Shown piece after piece: positions 1-8,844 of a stretch of 64,000 bases of DNA (position 1 is its first letter; each line of letters starts with the position of its first letter). The stretch spans positions 148,805 through 212,804 of the IMG/VR virus record IMGVR_UViG_3300022752_000015. One strand, written 5' to 3'. The notes under the pieces are model-generated. The model did no database searches. It had not been told where the DNA came from and saw only the letters and a list, made by a program, of their open reading frames with translations. Source of the stretch: a virus. The translations under genes and the position numbers were made by a program.

Positions 1-295
1 ATTCAATTATGTAAAGATATTTGTAATCTCTACTCATTAACGTTTGATAATTTTTCAAACACCAATGTATTGCACTCCAAAGTCCTACGTTTAGTTTAGA
101 TTGATAAACATTATTAAAGTTGTCTGTCAGCAATTTTACGCTACCTGTATAAGAAGAAGCGTTGTCAAATACCAACATGTTATGTAACGTTTTTTTATCA
201 AATACATTACACAAATTATTAACAACTTGATTCAAAATTTCAAATCTTGTAATATCTTTCGTACAAGTAACCAAAAGAAATAAAGTATCTTTCAT
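1..295 (-). CDS. Glycosyltransferase-like protein, N-terminal part (3' end outside window)
   Basis: Reading leftward from the ATG at 295, an open frame of 98 codons continues past the window edge. The N-terminus (MKDTLFLLVTCTKDITRFEI) is followed by a LVFDNASS stretch that resembles the nucleotide-binding first half of GT-A (family 2-like) glycosyltransferases, where an acidic residue follows a beta strand. The start overlaps the TGA of the upstream gene by four bases (ATGA), so it belongs to the same translationally coupled operon. The catalytic DxD region is not in the window, so the family call is tentative. Confidence 0.6.
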   Translation of the reverse strand, partial: MKDTLFLLVTCTKDITRFEILNQVVNNLCNVFDKKTLHNMLVFDNASSYTGSVKLLTDNFNNVYQSKLNVGLWSAIHWCLKNYQTLMSRDYKYLYIIE

Positions 296-1425
296 GTTAG
301 TTCTCCAATAAAATTTTCCCAATTTTCCCAATAAGAATTATTAAGAATCTCTTTTTGAAGTTCTAACATCCCATTTCTTAATTTTTTAACGTAAGAATCA
401 TCAAATAACAATTTTTCAATCGAGTTTGTTGCTTTAATTGCATCATCAACAAGAATACAATTAATGTTATCTATAAGATATTTTGAAGCATTTGAAGAAT
501 TAACGTATCTATTAGTCGTAATAATAGGAGTTCCAGAATTTAAGCAGTAATAAAAAACTCCTCCGCCCCAATCAGTCTGTTTAAAATGAACAGCCGCTTT
601 TAATCCAGAAGTAATCTTATAAGATTGCCTAGGCGTGATTGTAGGAAATTTACCAGTTACGCCATTTTCTTTTGAATATCTGATGTCAGCTCCTGCGCTA
701 CGGACGTTTCCGCCAAAGTTTATTACTTCTGGAAGATTGATTTCCTTAAGTAAGGAATTCATTTTTTTGAAAATCTTATAGTCGTCTGGTTGTCTTACTT
801 CAAAGTTGTGATTAAACGAAGCAAAAGAAACGTTTTCGTAACCTGAAATAGAGACATTCGTGATATCTAGTAATGACTTTTCGAATGGTAGGCAAAAGAC
901 ATTAACGTTGTTTACGTCTACATTTTTATTTTCATAGTTTGCAGGAATAAATTTGGCGGCATTTCTTGTTTTATAATTTCCAGGCGAACTATCCCAAGCA
1001 TTCATCGTTGAAGATACCCATTTTGCATTTGGGAAATATTCTGAAGCTATTTTGAAATATTGGTATAAAGAACTCTCGCCGCCTCGTAAAGTGTGGAATA
1101 CATCAATTGAACATTTTTGTTTTGTCAAATCTATGATTTGACAAGAGATGTCTTCTTCATAAAGATTATGAGATTTAAAATCTTTCAAAAAGTAATCTTC
1201 TCCAAAAAAAGAAAAATTTTCTTCAAATGGATAAATTTCTAAATTTCTTTTTGTTTTGTCTTCAAAAGATTTACAAAGCATAGCAGGCCAAGTTGCTATT
1301 CTTTGCCAGTTTAGACCAAGAGTTCCTTTTTTAGGAACAAAAACCTTATGTCCCAATTTTGAATAGTGGTAGATCATAGAAGCTAGTCCACTTCTATCAT
1401 CTGTAGGAAATATTAAGACGTTCAT
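292..1425 (-). CDS. GT-B type glycosyltransferase-like protein
   Basis: This 377-residue protein starts like a GT-B fold enzyme (NVLIFPTDDRSG, then a second strand GHKVFVP). Near the C-terminus it has a GGGVFYYCLNSGTPIITTN segment, the usual place where family 4 enzymes bind the sugar nucleotide and where Gly/Pro-rich turns precede the last strands. A TTG three bases upstream could also start it, but the ATG at 1425 overlaps the previous TGA as TGATG, which favours coupled initiation there. It sits in a run of glycosyltransferases. Donor and acceptor cannot be told; conserved family 4 EX7E residues are not obvious, so it is divergent. Confidence 0.6.
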   Translation of the reverse strand: MNVLIFPTDDRSGLASMIYHYSKLGHKVFVPKKGTLGLNWQRIATWPAMLCKSFEDKTKRNLEIYPFEENFSFFGEDYFLKDFKSHNLYEEDISCQIIDLTKQKCSIDVFHTLRGGESSLYQYFKIASEYFPNAKWVSSTMNAWDSSPGNYKTRNAAKFIPANYENKNVDVNNVNVFCLPFEKSLLDITNVSISGYENVSFASFNHNFEVRQPDDYKIFKKMNSLLKEINLPEVINFGGNVRSAGADIRYSKENGVTGKFPTITPRQSYKITSGLKAAVHFKQTDWGGGVFYYCLNSGTPIITTNRYVNSSNASKYLIDNINCILVDDAIKATNSIEKLLFDDSYVKKLRNGMLELQKEILNNSYWENWENFIGELT

Positions 1426-2339
1426 CAAAATTCCTCTTCAGGTCCTTCTAAAAGAATTTTATTTTGTGGATATTTTACCTGGTCTTTATTAACCACTTTG
1501 TATTCCCACCCGTCTGATTTACAGACATCAGTAAACCCTAATGGAATCCTAGAATTTTGCTTTTGTTGATATTGTTCATCAGACAATCTTTCATAGTACA
1601 TACCAGAAGCAGATGGAGCATCTAAATAATAACCATATCTCTTATTGCCTCTAATGAAAGCGTATCCTCCTCTAGGATCATTCCATACTGGGGCGAACAG
1701 TGGAACCCAGCTAGAATAGTTCGTTTGATCTTTTAACTTCAATTTTACTTCATTGTCGTACCAGTCTTCTGATCTTCCCCAATAATCTTGAGTCTGAGGC
1801 CAATCGACTGGGTACTTTCCGATTAAGTCAAAGACTTCTTTTTTGAAAAATCCCATCGTAGGGAAATGATTATCTGTTGGTTTGTAATATTTGTAATTTT
1901 CAAGCTTAAAAACTTCACATCTATCAGCATCATACCTGTTTGATACAGTCGAGTTTCTAACAGCATTTACTTCTAATGCTTTCGCCTCATCAAAGTTGAC
2001 AAAATCTTGAACTGTTTTTTCAAAAACTTCATTATTAACAATCAATTGCAAATCATCTTGTAAGAATAAAATCACATCATTTTTTGCGGTCTCGATGATC
2101 ATGTTCTTAGCGACGTATTCATCATTTACCCAATTTCTTTCTTTGGGATCTCTCAAAAATAAATCGTCTATCAAATTAGATTTTTTAAGATTAAAAAGAT
2201 AATCTTGCAAACCTTTTTCAGTGCTACAATTATCAATAACAATAATTTGATTGTTGCTTTTTACATTTTCTAAAGACTTTAAAAGAGACTTAGCATACTT
2301 TAGTCTATTAAAAGTTGTAACTGCAATAGTAATTGACAT
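1425..2339 (-). CDS. Family 2-like (GT-A) glycosyltransferase
   Basis: 304 residues. The N-terminus ITIAVTTFNR and VIDNCS (about residues 34-39) are the first two Rossmann strands of GT-A glycosyltransferases. LFLQDD at about 91-96 is in the position of the DxD metal and nucleotide-binding motif. The C-terminal half is rich in Trp and Tyr and may define the acceptor pocket. It is followed after 1 base of overlap by another glycosyltransferase and preceded by a 21-base gap, so it is in the same operon. The shared direction and tight packing suggest joint assembly of one glycan; the target (DNA base, virion or cell surface) is unknown. Confidence 0.75.
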   Translation of the reverse strand: MSITIAVTTFNRLKYAKSLLKSLENVKSNNQIIVIDNCSTEKGLQDYLFNLKKSNLIDDLFLRDPKERNWVNDEYVAKNMIIETAKNDVILFLQDDLQLIVNNEVFEKTVQDFVNFDEAKALEVNAVRNSTVSNRYDADRCEVFKLENYKYYKPTDNHFPTMGFFKKEVFDLIGKYPVDWPQTQDYWGRSEDWYDNEVKLKLKDQTNYSSWVPLFAPVWNDPRGGYAFIRGNKRYGYYLDAPSASGMYYERLSDEQYQQKQNSRIPLGFTDVCKSDGWEYKVVNKDQVKYPQNKILLEGPEEEF

Positions 2340-2360
2340 ATTTGCCTCCTTATCTACTCT

Positions 2361-3263
2361 TCAAATAATGGATATTAAATTTCTATATCCTTGATATCCT
2401 TGTGGTAATTTCCAGGATTCAACGTTGGGGATTGAAGGAATAGCTAAGCTAACATCGTCTTGAATAGAATGAAGAGGAAGAACTTGAGTAGCTATTCCTA
2501 TGTTTCTTGAAACTACTGGAACATTTAATAATCCACATTCTATCAAAGATTGAGGACCTCCTTCACACCTTGCTGTCACAGGATATAAATCAAGAGTTTG
2601 ATATAACTCGTTTATTACATCGTGAGGTGGTCGTTCGACATATGTGAATGGTATTCCAGATTTTTTTAGTCTAGAGATTATATACTGTCTTCTCCATCCA
2701 GCCAAAACAACATGCAAGTCAGGATTCTTTTTAACGACTTTTTCTAGATAATCGGCCAGCAAATCTGGACCTTTTTCTAATTTAGGACTTATCAAATCAG
2801 ATCCTTCTGTGTCTCTTTGAAAAGATCCTATCAAGTATGAATTCAACGGCAAATTATATTTTTTTCTTAAATCGTTTTTACTTCCAGTTGCTTTCCATAT
2901 CTTTTGATTTGCCCAATATGGTACCACGAATACTTCTTTTTTTGTTAATCTACTTATAAAGTCTTTAGTCTGTTCATTGTAAACGTGATACGCTGTCGTT
3001 AACTTATCTCTAAACATAAATTCTTGATAAGCTAAAGAATTAAATTTTTCAGGAACAATGTGGTGAACGGTGGTCAAAACTTTTTTCCCGTTTAACCAAC
3101 CTGATTGATACAGATTTTGCCAAGCCCAATCAGCTAATAACCAAACTACATTTGCGTCTTTTGGGTGATTAACACTTATGTCTGAATTATCTTCATTCCA
3201 TTCTTTGACAAATCTATCGACTATCCAATCCTCAGATGGAGGTAAGACAAACACCTTATTCAT
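2361..3263 (-). CDS. Family 4-like (GT-B) glycosyltransferase
   Basis: 300 residues from the ATG at 3263, which overlaps the upstream TGA as ATGA; an upstream extension of 14 residues is possible but would run inside the neighbouring gene. VLTTVHHIVP and VFVVPYWAN are typical N-domain strands. KGPDLLADYLEKV and LHVVLAGW are the characteristic start of the family 4 nucleotide-binding domain. The ARCEGGPQSLIECGLLNVPVV region holds the E-x7-E-like motif (E of CEGG and E of IEC) that contacts the donor sugar. This is one of the clearest glycosyltransferase calls in the cluster. Confidence 0.8.
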   Translation of the reverse strand: MNKVFVLPPSEDWIVDRFVKEWNEDNSDISVNHPKDANVVWLLADWAWQNLYQSGWLNGKKVLTTVHHIVPEKFNSLAYQEFMFRDKLTTAYHVYNEQTKDFISRLTKKEVFVVPYWANQKIWKATGSKNDLRKKYNLPLNSYLIGSFQRDTEGSDLISPKLEKGPDLLADYLEKVVKKNPDLHVVLAGWRRQYIISRLKKSGIPFTYVERPPHDVINELYQTLDLYPVTARCEGGPQSLIECGLLNVPVVSRNIGIATQVLPLHSIQDDVSLAIPSIPNVESWKLPQGYQGYRNLISII

Positions 3264-4159
3264 TGAAAAATTATATTCCAAAAATGTTTCATTGAATCGG
3301 ACCATCTTAAAATATCATAAGAATTATTCTTCAAATCTCTGCTAAGCAACAACTTTTCAATTTCAAAAAAATTCTTATAGACATGATCTATGCCTGCGAA
3401 TTCTACAGATCCGCCACCTTCAACATGAACGTATGTTGGCAAACCTACAGCAATAGATTCTAAAACATGATTAGGTCCTGGGTCATGTCTTGATCCACTT
3501 ATATAAACATCATGTTTTGCTAACTCTTTTGCTAACTCTTCTCCGTGAATTGGAGGAATTATTTTTGTATTGTTAAAGGTACCTCTTTCTCTTCCGATGT
3601 AAGTAAATTCAATATTTCTTTCTTTCGTGGTCAAATAATCAATAAACTCGTATACGTCAAATCCCTTTAAAGAATTGTTAGACCAATGATGAGTTACTAC
3701 TTTGAGTTTATTATCTGAACGAGTATATGAGTTGTTCTTTCTATTTTCAATGAAAGTGTCATCTACTCCGTTGTGCACAACGTATTGTTTCTTACAATTC
3801 CACCCTTTTTTATTGAAGTAATCTTTCATCCAGTTACTAACAAAAATTGTTTTTGTATTTAAGATGCTACATTGTAAGAGCAAACTATCCATGTGTTCAG
3901 TACCTTTTCTAGCATCACATTCATTGATTCTTTGAACAACTGGAATTTTTTTAACAGAAGACACAAATTTGTAGACGTCATTTGCGTCAAACATTCCATT
4001 TTCTTTTCTAGGATCCATTAGAAATATGGAATCAACATCTTCTGACAGATTATTAGTAATGGTTATGCCAGAAGGAACAGTTGCATATACTGCTCTAACA
4101 AAATTGTTTCCGCCGCCCCAAGGTCCGTCTATTGGCTTTCTATTTATGGCTATTTTCAT
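3260..4159 (-). CDS. Family 4-like (GT-B) glycosyltransferase
   Basis: 299 residues. The opening KIAINRKPIDGPWGGGNNFV is the glycine-rich loop after the first strand that binds nucleotide sugar. YVVHNGVDD marks the domain linker, and KLKVVTHHWSNNSLKGFDVY starts the second Rossmann domain. SRHDPGPNHVLESIAVGLPTY near residue 235 carries the donor-binding Glu. Its N-terminus resembles that of the next gene upstream, which suggests that the two are old duplicates. Overlaps of four bases at both ends show operon coupling. Confidence 0.78.
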   Translation of the reverse strand: MKIAINRKPIDGPWGGGNNFVRAVYATVPSGITITNNLSEDVDSIFLMDPRKENGMFDANDVYKFVSSVKKIPVVQRINECDARKGTEHMDSLLLQCSILNTKTIFVSNWMKDYFNKKGWNCKKQYVVHNGVDDTFIENRKNNSYTRSDNKLKVVTHHWSNNSLKGFDVYEFIDYLTTKERNIEFTYIGRERGTFNNTKIIPPIHGEELAKELAKHDVYISGSRHDPGPNHVLESIAVGLPTYVHVEGGGSVEFAGIDHVYKNFFEIEKLLLSRDLKNNSYDILRWSDSMKHFWNIIFQ

Positions 4160-5085
4160 AATAGTTCTTTAAAAAATGTTAGATAATCATTCATGACTCT
4201 ATTCATTGAGACGTCTGTGTCAGGCTTTTTGTCTTTTAGGTCTGGAAGTTTTTCTTTTATTTGGCTCACGTCTATTTTTGGAGGATTATCATAGTTGACT
4301 AGTTCGTAATCATATGGTTGATTCTCTTTTAAAATCACTCCAAAATTCTTAACTAGTTCTTTTGTGCCTCCTTGCTCCGAACAAATAACAGGAGTAAATT
4401 GAGATAAAGATTCTACCACCGTATTAGGACAATGATCTAACCAAGCAAGGTGAATCATCCAATTTGAAGCAGAGAATACTTCTAGACAAACTTCATGAGG
4501 TTGAGGTCCTGTGTAGAATATGTCTACATCAGGAATCATTTTTGGATTTGAACCCATCACTATGAGCGCGGCTGAACTATAAAAACTTTGTAAATGCTTG
4601 AATAACTCAACGTTAGATTCAAGCCTTTTTTGTGAGTGCCAATTTGCTGAACAGACAAAAAGCATTTCATACTTTTGTCTAATTTGTTCTAATGAAGAAA
4701 TTTTAAACTGTTTAACGGGTTCAGCATTTATGCCATTCAATATGATCTTTCCATTTTTTGGAATTCCCCACCATTTCGACGCCATATTCTTATCAAATTC
4801 AGATTGCCAGATCACGCCATCAGCTTTTTGATATAATGATTTTATATTGAAGTTTTTTACGTGAAATTCAGATGGAGAAAACCAAATTCCATCAAGTCTT
4901 TGAACGACTTTCTTTGCCAAGGGTCTACCGCTAGGTTCAATAAAAACCAAAGAAACATCTGAATTTCTTCCATCATAAATTTCTACCTCATGCCCAGATT
5001 CTATAAGACCTTTTGCAAATCTCTTTGCAAAAGAATTTGGACCTGAATTAGATCCCATATTCACATTGTCTAAATGTATTTTCAC
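4156..5085 (-). CDS. Family 4-like (GT-B) glycosyltransferase
   Basis: 309 residues. KIHLDNVNMGSNSGPNSFAK resembles the N-terminus of the downstream neighbour (glycine/asparagine-rich loop after the first strand). GIWFSPSEFH and VIWQSEFDKN are N-domain strands, and KIILNGIN is the linker. FVCSANWHSQKRLESNVELF begins the C-domain. LAWLDHCPNTVVESLSQFTPV carries the E-x7-E-like donor site. Start and stop overlap neighbours by four bases (ATGA type). Confidence 0.78.
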   Translation of the reverse strand: MKIHLDNVNMGSNSGPNSFAKRFAKGLIESGHEVEIYDGRNSDVSLVFIEPSGRPLAKKVVQRLDGIWFSPSEFHVKNFNIKSLYQKADGVIWQSEFDKNMASKWWGIPKNGKIILNGINAEPVKQFKISSLEQIRQKYEMLFVCSANWHSQKRLESNVELFKHLQSFYSSAALIVMGSNPKMIPDVDIFYTGPQPHEVCLEVFSASNWMIHLAWLDHCPNTVVESLSQFTPVICSEQGGTKELVKNFGVILKENQPYDYELVNYDNPPKIDVSQIKEKLPDLKDKKPDTDVSMNRVMNDYLTFFKELL

Positions 5086-5444
5086 GATCTTCGTTTTACC
5101 TCTGAAATAAAAGGTGTGGCAAATTCAGTACCATTTAGCATAACGGCCATTAAAGCAATTTCTTTAGTTTCAATATTTTTTAAACTAGCTCTTTGCGTAA
5201 AGATGTTGGGATCTAATTCTTGGGTCTCGTTTATGTTTATAGAATCATAGTACATTTGAGCTAGAAAATTAACTGATTCATTTGATAGAGGGGTTGCAGC
5301 CGTTTTTATCACTTCAGACAATGTAAAAAATACATCGTTATAAATCTCTATGCAAGTTGCTTTATTTAAAATTTGATTCTTTCTTTTTGAAAGTCTTTCC
5401 ACTAACAGCTTAGTAATAGAATCATGAAAATTTTGCTTTTTCAT
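5082..5444 (-). CDS. Hypothetical protein inside glycosyltransferase operon
   Basis: 120 residues, largely alpha-helical by composition, with no signal peptide, membrane segment or motif that I recognise. It opens with a basic stretch (KLLVERLSKRKNQILNKA) and ends in ...FISEVKRRS. It is locked into the operon by four-base overlaps on both sides, so it is expressed with the glycosyltransferases and may be an accessory or a regulator. No function can be assigned. Confidence 0.7.
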   Translation of the reverse strand: MKKQNFHDSITKLLVERLSKRKNQILNKATCIEIYNDVFFTLSEVIKTAATPLSNESVNFLAQMYYDSININETQELDPNIFTQRASLKNIETKEIALMAVMLNGTEFATPFISEVKRRS

Positions 5445-6175
5445 TTTACAAACCCACGTTTTCTTAAAAATACAGCTTCATCTCTTTGAAATTTAGCGTC
5501 ATCTGTTTGATACGTCTCAGGAACATCTTTAATGGTATAATGATACATTATACGAGGCAAAAATAGCCTTTTTTTAGACTTATGAAGAACTGGTAAGTAA
5601 ATCGCTTGATCTCCTGCTCTTCTTATATAGTTGCCGTCCTCTCCTCTAAAGTTTTCATCTTTTACTTCATTTATTAAAATTTTTCTAAACGTTTTTAGAT
5701 GACTTGAAACCCAAGGATAAGCGTAAACATCTGCGTCGTTAGGCATAGTGTTGCTAATATTTTTATCAGAAAAACTCCATCGATGAGCTGTCCAAAGAGC
5801 TTCGCAACCTGTTTCAACATACGCATGGTTAATGATAGATAACGCATCAAGATCTGTCAACCAATCATCTGCATCTATTCTACAAACAATATCATTGTCA
5901 TCGCACTTAGATATTCCTGTTAATACATTAGCTACTTCCCATTTTTTTTCAACATTCCATACAAAATCAATTTTTTTCTTGTAAGCTTGATCTAACATGT
6001 TAGAAAAATCATTTTCTATTTTTTTACATTTTCTAACATGTTCGTCTGAAGATACGTCATCGATCAAAATTACTCGCCAATTTTCATATGATTGACCACA
6101 AATAGAATGAAGCATCCGAGGCAAGGTCTCGGATGCGTTATACATTGGAGCAACAAAAACGAATCTATTTTGCAT
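5441..6175 (-). CDS. Family 2 glycosyltransferase
   Basis: 244 residues and a classical GT-A layout. FVFVAPMYNASETLPRMLHS is the first strand and helix. VILIDDVSSDEH at about 35-46 is the nucleotide-binding strand. IVCRIDADDW at about 97-106 contains the DxD metal site (DADD, 101-104). The acceptor-side HRWSF and GDQAIY segments follow. The stop and the next start overlap by four bases. Only four bases separate its start from the upstream fused glycosyltransferase. It lacks membrane segments, so it is probably soluble. Confidence 0.85.
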   Translation of the reverse strand: MQNRFVFVAPMYNASETLPRMLHSICGQSYENWRVILIDDVSSDEHVRKCKKIENDFSNMLDQAYKKKIDFVWNVEKKWEVANVLTGISKCDDNDIVCRIDADDWLTDLDALSIINHAYVETGCEALWTAHRWSFSDKNISNTMPNDADVYAYPWVSSHLKTFRKILINEVKDENFRGEDGNYIRRAGDQAIYLPVLHKSKKRLFLPRIMYHYTIKDVPETYQTDDAKFQRDEAVFLRKRGFVK

Positions 6176-6179
6176 TAGA

Positions 6180-8102
6180 TTATAACATAATTTTGGGCTG
6201 AGATTTGTTCACAACAATATGATAAGTTTTTGTCTTACCATCCCATTTTTTATGCCAAATCCAACCGCCTAAACTTTCCGAAAGTTCAGTAGCTTTAGAA
6301 GCTATCATTTCATCTGTTACTTGCGACCAAGGGACATCAAACATCATATTTGATTCTGCTGTGTCTTCATAAGATTTTCCTGACAAAGATTCCCAATGTT
6401 TGGTCCAATATTTTTTGTAAAGCTTAATCTTTCTATTCAAATCAAACCAACTATAATGAAACACACCAGGTAAATTATCAACGACTTTATTGAACCACTC
6501 TTGATAATTTTTTATTGCGTCAGGATCTCCTAAAACAGCTTTATTACGAACATCATCAACTTCAGAAGTGTAAAAAGTTACGTGAGGTATTCTTTCGTAA
6601 GATGATGAATCTATCATGTCACATCCATCTCCATAAGCCGCATAAAGATTTCCATTTTCATCAGTTCGACGAGCATCTAAAGGTATTCCGTGAGTGATAT
6701 TTTTCTTATTTTTACTTAATCTCCACTTCCAAGGAAGAACATCGGCTCTAACTTTCTCAGGGCCTCCCCAATATTCAACAACTGGCAATGATATAATATC
6801 TACGCTAGTTGGGAACTTAGCACATAAATTTAATATTTTTTCACAATCTTCTTCATGCACTATTTCGTCTGAATCCATTTGCCAACAAAAATCTCCTGTG
6901 CACATGGATCTTGCTTCGGCTTTTTGCATTCCGTCAAAAACAGCAAATCTAGGATGACTCCAATCTCTTATCACTTGTTTCAGTTTGATCTTTGTTTCAG
7001 TAGATGACAATTCTTGAAGCTTCTCCCAAGTGCCGTCTGTAGAACCTCCATCAACAATACAAACCTCCTCACAAAAAGGAAGCATAGACTTAACACACTG
7101 TATAAATGGATATTCTTGAGACAATGCATTATAAACCGTCACATATCCGCTGATATTAGGACGATATTCCATCATCTTTTTTATGTAATTCCAAAATAGA
7201 GTTGGCGCTCCAAATAAGTACTCTTCAATCTCTTCAACGTTATTTGTAGAGAACCAATCTTCATTTTTATGTTGTACGTTTTCATTCAAATGAAGTTTGC
7301 ATCCCAGAAGCTTCGCTTCTATGACCATTCTTGGGCAGGTATCAGCGCCTGCTGGAAGATATACAAAACCTTCTGCATTAGCTAACTTTTCCAACATGAC
7401 TTCGTAAGCTACATTCCAGACAACTTCATATTCTACTTTGTTGTCTAAGCACCACTTTTCTGCAGCTTGAGCTCCTTTTACCCATGATTCTGATCCTAAG
7501 ACTATCCACCTTTTTCGATCTGATGTTGATAAAGAAACAGCTTCTCTGAGCCACTTGATGGTACCTAGAGTTTTTTTCGAAAATACGCTTGATAAGACAA
7601 CATTATCTTTTTCAGATAAAAATGGGAACATTCTATGATAACGATCTTTTTGCGCCTCTGACATCCACCATAGAACTTTTGCTCCATAATAAAAAGCAGA
7701 AATTAATTTTCCATTGAATTGGTTGTGACAATCACATGGAGATCCGGTTTTCTCAGAATGTTTTTCAGGAGATCTGTACTTGCAATATTTGTAATCATAT
7801 TCTAAAATAGAATAATTCAAATTTCCAATTATGCTTGGAACTAGTTCCATGTTCATTTGAGCAAAATTGCCAAAGATCCAAAACTTATTGGTTCCTTGAG
7901 CTAACAAATGCATAGTCAGCTCTTTTGAACGAATTTTCATGTAAGGCAAAGGACATTCATCAATCAAAGCCTGCGTGGTTAGTTCTGCTCCGCCGACATA
8001 ATCTTCTGAAAAAAGATCAGCTACAAAAATAACCTTAACTTCATCAGGGATGATGAGAGGTCTAGAACTATTTTCGAATACGCTTTTATTGAATGTTTGC
8101 AA
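6180..8102 (-). CDS. Two-domain glycosyltransferase (GT-B-like N-domain fused to GT-A/family 2 domain)
   Basis: 640 residues, the first gene of the operon. The N-terminal half has VKVIFVADLFSEDYVGGAEL (glycine-rich donor loop) and, near residues 200-300, RWIVLGSESWVKG and a GFVYLPAGADTCPRMVIEAK segment typical of the GT-B donor site. From about residue 315 a second catalytic domain begins: SGYVTVYNALSQEYPFIQCV, then VCIVDGGSTDGTW and QMDSDEIV, which are the family 2 first strand, nucleotide strand and DxD motif. Two catalytic domains in one chain would let successive sugar additions be coupled. The start faces the divergent gene at 8242 across an AT-rich gap. Confidence 0.78.
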   Translation of the reverse strand: MQTFNKSVFENSSRPLIIPDEVKVIFVADLFSEDYVGGAELTTQALIDECPLPYMKIRSKELTMHLLAQGTNKFWIFGNFAQMNMELVPSIIGNLNYSILEYDYKYCKYRSPEKHSEKTGSPCDCHNQFNGKLISAFYYGAKVLWWMSEAQKDRYHRMFPFLSEKDNVVLSSVFSKKTLGTIKWLREAVSLSTSDRKRWIVLGSESWVKGAQAAEKWCLDNKVEYEVVWNVAYEVMLEKLANAEGFVYLPAGADTCPRMVIEAKLLGCKLHLNENVQHKNEDWFSTNNVEEIEEYLFGAPTLFWNYIKKMMEYRPNISGYVTVYNALSQEYPFIQCVKSMLPFCEEVCIVDGGSTDGTWEKLQELSSTETKIKLKQVIRDWSHPRFAVFDGMQKAEARSMCTGDFCWQMDSDEIVHEEDCEKILNLCAKFPTSVDIISLPVVEYWGGPEKVRADVLPWKWRLSKNKKNITHGIPLDARRTDENGNLYAAYGDGCDMIDSSSYERIPHVTFYTSEVDDVRNKAVLGDPDAIKNYQEWFNKVVDNLPGVFHYSWFDLNRKIKLYKKYWTKHWESLSGKSYEDTAESNMMFDVPWSQVTDEMIASKATELSESLGGWIWHKKWDGKTKTYHIVVNKSQPKIML

Positions 8103-8241
8103 GATTTACCTCTTTAAATTCTCTGAAGAATTATAATTAATTCTATAAGTAAATTGATCTAAATTTATAGATTTAGAACTAAGATTTAGTAAATTATAAA
8201 TCTTAATCTTAGAAAAAATAATAACGTTTAGGAGGATGTAT
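8103..8241. promoter_or_regulatory. Divergent AT-rich intergenic region with putative -10 elements
   Basis: This gap separates the leftward glycosyltransferase operon from the rightward gene at 8242, so it must drive both. It is almost pure A/T, with a TTATAAATC at about 8194-8202 that resembles the T4 late promoter core TATAAATA on the plus strand, and several TATAATT-like strings on the minus strand. No convincing -35 box is seen. The GATTTAG string occurs twice around 8170-8190. Promoter use is inferred from gene orientation. Confidence 0.35.
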
Positions 8242-8844
8242 ATGTCGAGAAAAAAATCTAACACTCAAGTAAGTTCTCCAAATTTTCCTGATAAACATCT
8301 TGACATCAAAGATTCTCCTGACAGCATTGAAACAAAAAAGACGTTGGATGCTATTGAAAGCAATAGACAGCAGATTTTAGAGATGCAAAAAAGAATCTTA
8401 TCGGCTCCTGCTATGAATGGTGGCTTCTCTAATTTAATGTACAAAATTGAAAAAATAGAGCAATCGCAAACGCAGTTGGTTGTGAAAGTCGATGAGATAA
8501 GAGAAGTCTTATATGATCCTGATAATGGTTTATACGCAAGAATAAAAAACGTTGAAAATAGTTCAGCTGAAATTGAAAGAGTTGAAGAGTTGGAAGAACA
8601 ACTACATTCCATACAAAGCTGGAAAATTCATGAAGAAAAATTAGCTCAAAAAGAAGAGCTCAATGATGAAAATCTTGCAAAGATTATAAATCAACATTCT
8701 GAGGTAATTAAAGAATTACAGTCTTGGTACCAAAAACAAGCAGCTTTTACTAGATGGCTTTCAATTGCAGTAGGTACAGCAATCTTAGGTGCTATTGGTA
8801 AGATAATACATGCTTACATCAATTCTCATGTTCAAATTATTTGA
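8242..8844 (+). CDS. Coiled-coil protein with C-terminal membrane anchor
   Basis: 200 residues from the ATG at 8242. AGGAGG at 8230-8235 is six bases upstream, so this ATG is preferred over the ATG at 8236, which touches the ribosome site. The middle (about residues 40-165) is charged with heptad-like spacing and is probably a coiled coil. The tail WLSIAVGTAILGAIGKIIHA is a single hydrophobic segment followed by a short polar end, suggesting an inner-membrane anchor. The TGA overlaps the TTG start of the next gene. Function unknown; a holin-associated or membrane-tether role is possible but not shown. Confidence 0.7.
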   Translation: MSRKKSNTQVSSPNFPDKHLDIKDSPDSIETKKTLDAIESNRQQILEMQKRILSAPAMNGGFSNLMYKIEKIEQSQTQLVVKVDEIREVLYDPDNGLYARIKNVENSSAEIERVEELEEQLHSIQSWKIHEEKLAQKEELNDENLAKIINQHSEVIKELQSWYQKQAAFTRWLSIAVGTAILGAIGKIIHAYINSHVQII

